NCBI RefSeq assembly: GCF_004295795.1
Contig: NZ_SEBR01000002.1
Coordinates: forward strand, 62,001 to 126,000
DNA: 64,000 bases
Direction of reading: 5' to 3'
Source of the DNA: Flavobacterium sp.
Lineage (GTDB): Bacteria > Bacteroidota > Bacteroidia > Flavobacteriales > Flavobacteriaceae
Both the position numbers and the translations under genes were made by a program. Shown here one piece after another: positions 61,304-64,000 of this stretch (positions are counted from its first letter, which is position 1; every line of letters begins with the position of its first letter). Below the pieces are notes generated by a model. The model did no database searches, was not told where the DNA came from, and was given only the letters and a program-made list of their open reading frames with translations.

Positions 61304-61307
61304 CAGC

Positions 61308-62057
61308 ATGAACAAGAAAGTCGTTTTTGAGGATTTGGGGCAAAAGGATTACAAGGAAACCTGGGCGTTTCAGGAATCGTTGTTTCAAGGTATCGTCGAC
61401 AGGAAACTTCGGAATAAAAACGAAGGCGAAACTGTCGAAACGCCGAATTACTTTTTGTATGTGGAACATCCGCACGTCTATACTTTGGGGAAAAGCGGCG
61501 ATTTGACCAATTTGTTGCTGGATGAATCCCAGCTCGAGGCGAAGGGCGCGACTTTCTACAAAATCAACCGCGGCGGCGACATCACGTATCACGGTCCGGG
61601 ACAAATCGTGGGTTATCCGATTCTCGATCTTGAAAACTTCTTTACGGATATCCATAAATACCTTCGGCTTCTTGAGGAAACCATTATTTTGACTTTGGCT
61701 GAATACGGACTTGAAAGCGGTAGGAGCGAAGGAGAAACCGGAGTCTGGCTTGGTGTCGGTACGCCCTTCGCGAGAAAAATCTGTGCTTTCGGAGTTCGTG
61801 CCTCGCGTTGGGTGACGATGCATGGATTCGCGTTGAACGTCAATGCCGATCTTGGTTATTTCGACAACATCATTCCGTGCGGCATCCGCGGGAAAGGGGT
61901 GGCTTCGTTAAATGTGGAATTGGGCGTGGCCGAAGTTCCGATCGAGGAAGTGAAATCGAAAATCCTCAAACACTTCAGTGCGTTATTTTCAGCCGAAGTC
62001 CTTCAAAACTCAGATCTTCTTCAAAATCCAACTCCAGCTGATCGGGCAAAAGCCTAA
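61308..62057 (+). CDS. lipB: Octanoyltransferase LipB
   Basis: Transfers the octanoyl group from acyl carrier protein to lipoyl domains. The 249-residue protein shows [11 protein letters not shown], the core [18 protein letters not shown] near residue 90, and [20 protein letters not shown] with the catalytic Lys-Cys region around 155-175. The last 30 residues overlap the convergent rnhB by 83 bp. Confidence 0.96.
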   Translation: MNKKVVFEDLGQKDYKETWAFQESLFQGIVDRKLRNKNEGETVETPNYFLYVEHPHVYTLGKSGDLTNLLLDESQLEAKGATFYKINRGGDITYHGPGQIVGYPILDLENFFTDIHKYLRLLEETIILTLAEYGLESGRSEGETGVWLGVGTPFARKICAFGVRASRWVTMHGFALNVNADLGYFDNIIPCGIRGKGVASLNVELGVAEVPIEEVKSKILKHFSALFSAEVLQNSDLLQNPTPADRAKA

Positions 62058-62619
62058 ATGACATTCTGTGGTAAGGTGTTGTTCCGTGCTCGCGGATGGC
62101 TTGCCGGTGTTCCAACGTCGGATAACCTTTGTTCTGCTTCCAGTTGTACATCGGGAATTCCTCGTGCAGCATTTCCATGTGGTCGTCCCGATACGTCTTG
62201 GCCAAAACAGAAGCTGCGGCAATGCTCAAATATTTGCTGTCGCCTTTTACGATACAATTGTGTGGGATGTTTCCAACCTTTTTGAATCGATTTCCATCTA
62301 CTATAATATGTAAGGGCTCGGGAATGAGTTTCAGGATGCATTCCTGCATGGCCTTTATGGAAGCGTTCAGGATATTTATCTCATCGATGACCGCGTGATC
62401 CAAATGCGTTACCGAAAAGCAAACCGCTTTGTCTTCAATCAACGGGCGAAGATATTGGCGTTGTTTTTCGGTTAACTGCTTTGAATCATTAAGCAGCTCA
62501 TTGTTAAAGTTGTCAGGTAAAATTACCGCTGCAGCTGTTACCGGTCCGGACAGGCAACCTCTTCCGGCTTCGTCTGTTCCGGCTTCGTGTAAATGTTCTG
62601 AAAACCTTTTGATTAACAT
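61975..62619 (-). CDS. rnhB: Ribonuclease HII
   Basis: Removes RNA from RNA-DNA hybrids and misinserted ribonucleotides. The 214-residue protein has the active-site motif [20 protein letters not shown] near residue 14, [19 protein letters not shown] and an Asp in VDGNRFKKV. Start and length are normal for the family. Its 3' end overlaps lipB by 83 bp on the opposite strand. Confidence 0.96.
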   Translation of the reverse strand: MLIKRFSEHLHEAGTDEAGRGCLSGPVTAAAVILPDNFNNELLNDSKQLTEKQRQYLRPLIEDKAVCFSVTHLDHAVIDEINILNASIKAMQECILKLIPEPLHIIVDGNRFKKVGNIPHNCIVKGDSKYLSIAAASVLAKTYRDDHMEMLHEEFPMYNWKQNKGYPTLEHRQAIREHGTTPYHRMSFRLLPDQLELDFEEDLSFEGLRLKITH

Positions 62620-62756
62620 TAAATTAAAATTTCAGCAAAAATAGGAAAATGACGCAACCTTTTCGAAATAGGCGCATCTATGTCATAGTTATTTGCAGAA
62701 ATGTTACTGTTTGCAGTCTTTTCGTTGAAAAAAAACAATGTTAATCCGAAGTAATA

Positions 62757-62788
62757 TTTGTTTTATTAAGAAATAATTGTGAAGTTTG
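62757..62788 (+). promoter_or_regulatory. Promoter of the SusC-type gene
   Basis: TTTG at 62757-62760, a 20-bp gap, then GAAGTTTG at 62781-62788, one base off TAnnTTTG. Confidence 0.45.
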
Positions 62789-62816
62789 CGGAATAACTAA
62801 CTCAAATAAATTTAAT

Positions 62817-64000
62817 ATGAGATCGAAGTTTAAATGGATTTTTACGCTACTTGTAGCGTTAACAGTACAGCTTTCTTTCGCTCAGGGGAAAACTGTCACA
62901 GGTACGGTTTCGGATGCTTCGGGGCCACTACCTGGTGCGAACGTCGTGGTTAAAGAAACTAAAGCCGGCGTTCAAACTGACGTGGATGGTAAGTATTCCA
63001 TTCAGGTTAATCAAGGGCAAACCCTTGTTTTCTCTTTCGTCGGTATGGCCGATTCAGAAGTGAAAGTTGGTGCTGGCAGCACAATCAACCAAAAGCTTGC
63101 TGAAGGAGGAATTACTCTCGGAGAGGTTCTAATTACCGGTGCTTTGGGTCTTCAGAAAAAAGCCGATGCGCAAACTGCTTCCCAACAGGTTGTCAAAAAT
63201 GACGAACTTACGAAAGCAGCTCAGCCGAACGCTGTTTTGGCGTTGGTAGGTAAAGTTTCTGGTTTGCAGATTAACACTACCAGTACAAGTGTGAACTCTT
63301 CGACTCGTGTGGTCCTTCGTGGTAACCGCTCTTTGTCAGGTAGTAACGAAGCGCTTGTCGTTATCGATAACGCTGTTTCTTCAATCGCCGCATATTCTGC
63401 TTTGCCGCCGGATATGATTGAGAGCGTTAACGTAATCAAAGGTGCTCAAGGTGCGGCTCTTTACGGTCAGCAAGGTGGTAACGGTGTTATCATCGTGACT
63501 ACTAAGCGTGGTGCTAAAGGCTCTAAACCTGTTGTTCAAATCGGATCGTCTATTGACTTTGAAGAGGTTTCTTTTGTTCCTCAGCGTCAACGTCGTTACG
63601 GTCAAGGATGGAGCGGACAACACGTGAACTATGAAAATGGTGCTTGGGGTGCTGAATTTGACGGTGTGCCACGCGCAACTGGTTTGATGCAGGCTGATGG
63701 TACTTATGTTACTACTCCTTACCGTTCTATTAAAGACAACATCAAGGAATTCTTCCAAACTGGTACTATTGCCCAGACTAACTTGGCGATTTCAGGTGGT
63801 AATCTTGAGAATGGGTATGCTAACTTCATGGCTAACCGTCAATCTACAGATTTCGTAGTTGCGGGCGACGAGCTTAAGAGAAACGCATTTATCTTCAGAG
63901 CTGGTAAAAAACTTGGTAAATGGACTGTTGAAGGTAACGCGAGTTATACTACTCAAAAGACAGAGACTACTTCGGCTGCTCTTTACAGTGAGCTTTTGCA
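62817..64000 (+). CDS. SusC/RagA-type TonB-linked outer-membrane protein (5' part)
   Basis: The first 394 codons of a receptor that continues past the window. Signal peptide MRSKFKWIFTLLVALTVQLS, then a CarboxypepD_reg domain (TVTGTVSDASGPLPGANVVV, ETKAGVQTDVDGKYSIQV), then a plug domain with VLRGNRSLSGSNEALVVIDN, ESVNVIKGAQGAALYGQQGG and NGVIIVTTKRG, which is the SusC/RagA signature. The codons (many GGT, GCT, CGT, ACT) contrast with the GGA, GCG and CGC preferred by most neighbours, suggesting high expression. A SusD partner would be expected just downstream. Confidence 0.93.
   Translation, partial: MRSKFKWIFTLLVALTVQLSFAQGKTVTGTVSDASGPLPGANVVVKETKAGVQTDVDGKYSIQVNQGQTLVFSFVGMADSEVKVGAGSTINQKLAEGGITLGEVLITGALGLQKKADAQTASQQVVKNDELTKAAQPNAVLALVGKVSGLQINTTSTSVNSSTRVVLRGNRSLSGSNEALVVIDNAVSSIAAYSALPPDMIESVNVIKGAQGAALYGQQGGNGVIIVTTKRGAKGSKPVVQIGSSIDFEEVSFVPQRQRRYGQGWSGQHVNYENGAWGAEFDGVPRATGLMQADGTYVTTPYRSIKDNIKEFFQTGTIAQTNLAISGGNLENGYANFMANRQSTDFVVAGDELKRNAFIFRAGKKLGKWTVEGNASYTTQKTETTSAALYSELL

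Overview
The window looks like chromosomal DNA of a Bacteroidota species, most likely a Flavobacteriaceae member close to Flavobacterium. The evidence is several large secreted proteins with type IX secretion (T9SS) C-terminal sorting domains, SusC-type and CarboxypepD_reg outer-membrane receptors, GSCFA, DUF4230 and DUF5522 proteins, SGC- and SSC-type lipoproteins, and TAnnTTTG promoter -7 elements instead of E. coli-type -10 boxes. There are no insertion sequences, phage genes, CRISPR arrays or rRNA. One tRNA (initiator Met) is present.

Layout. 0-7.7 kb: MscS channel and ferritin-like protein (minus), initiator tRNA, J-domain/KTSC protein, YetF-like protein, and the ribosome-assembly GTPases Era and Der. 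7.8-22 kb: a surface-protein block with two paralogous T9SS proteins flanking an SDR oxidoreductase, a VWA protein, a tail-fibre-like repeat protein and an outer-membrane beta-barrel receptor. 22-30 kb: SHOCT and TPR proteins, a LemA-TPM-TPM operon, MerR regulator, M23 peptidase and alaS. 30-34.3 kb: three tandem paralogous lipoproteins, a GSCFA protein and another small lipoprotein. 34.5-45.4 kb: a RelE/ParE-like toxin-antitoxin pair, then a signalling and surface locus: coiled-coil membrane protein, two tandem TPR histidine kinases, a tiny membrane protein, a LuxR-type response regulator, a DUF4230 protein, a SUMF1-fold exported protein and a repeat-rich T9SS adhesin. 45.4-50.5 kb: aromatic amino acid hydroxylase, a candidate structured RNA upstream of it, a DUF4136 lipoprotein, urocanate hydratase and a DUF5522 protein. 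50.5-64 kb: surface proteins, an operon of a PLP desulfhydrase-like enzyme, glucosaminidase and hemL, two small exported proteins, lysS, lipB, rnhB and the start of a SusC/RagA receptor that runs off the window.

Main finding. A 16-bp palindrome, TACGnCAnnTGnCGTA, occurs four times, at three promoters: before the lipoprotein at 33789, before the tiny membrane protein and response regulator at 39387/39615, and twice before the SUMF1/adhesin pair at 41217/42735. In all three promoters the proximal palindrome centre lies exactly 31.5 bp upstream of the first base of a TAnnTTTG-like -7 element, which puts the site near -45 where an activator would bind. The sites surround the two-kinase/one-regulator locus, so I infer that the response regulator at 39615 binds them and drives a small surface-protein regulon, probably including its own operon. 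I do not know a description of this system.

Limits: all annotation is by reading the sequence and family memory. No database search, folding program or expression data was used.
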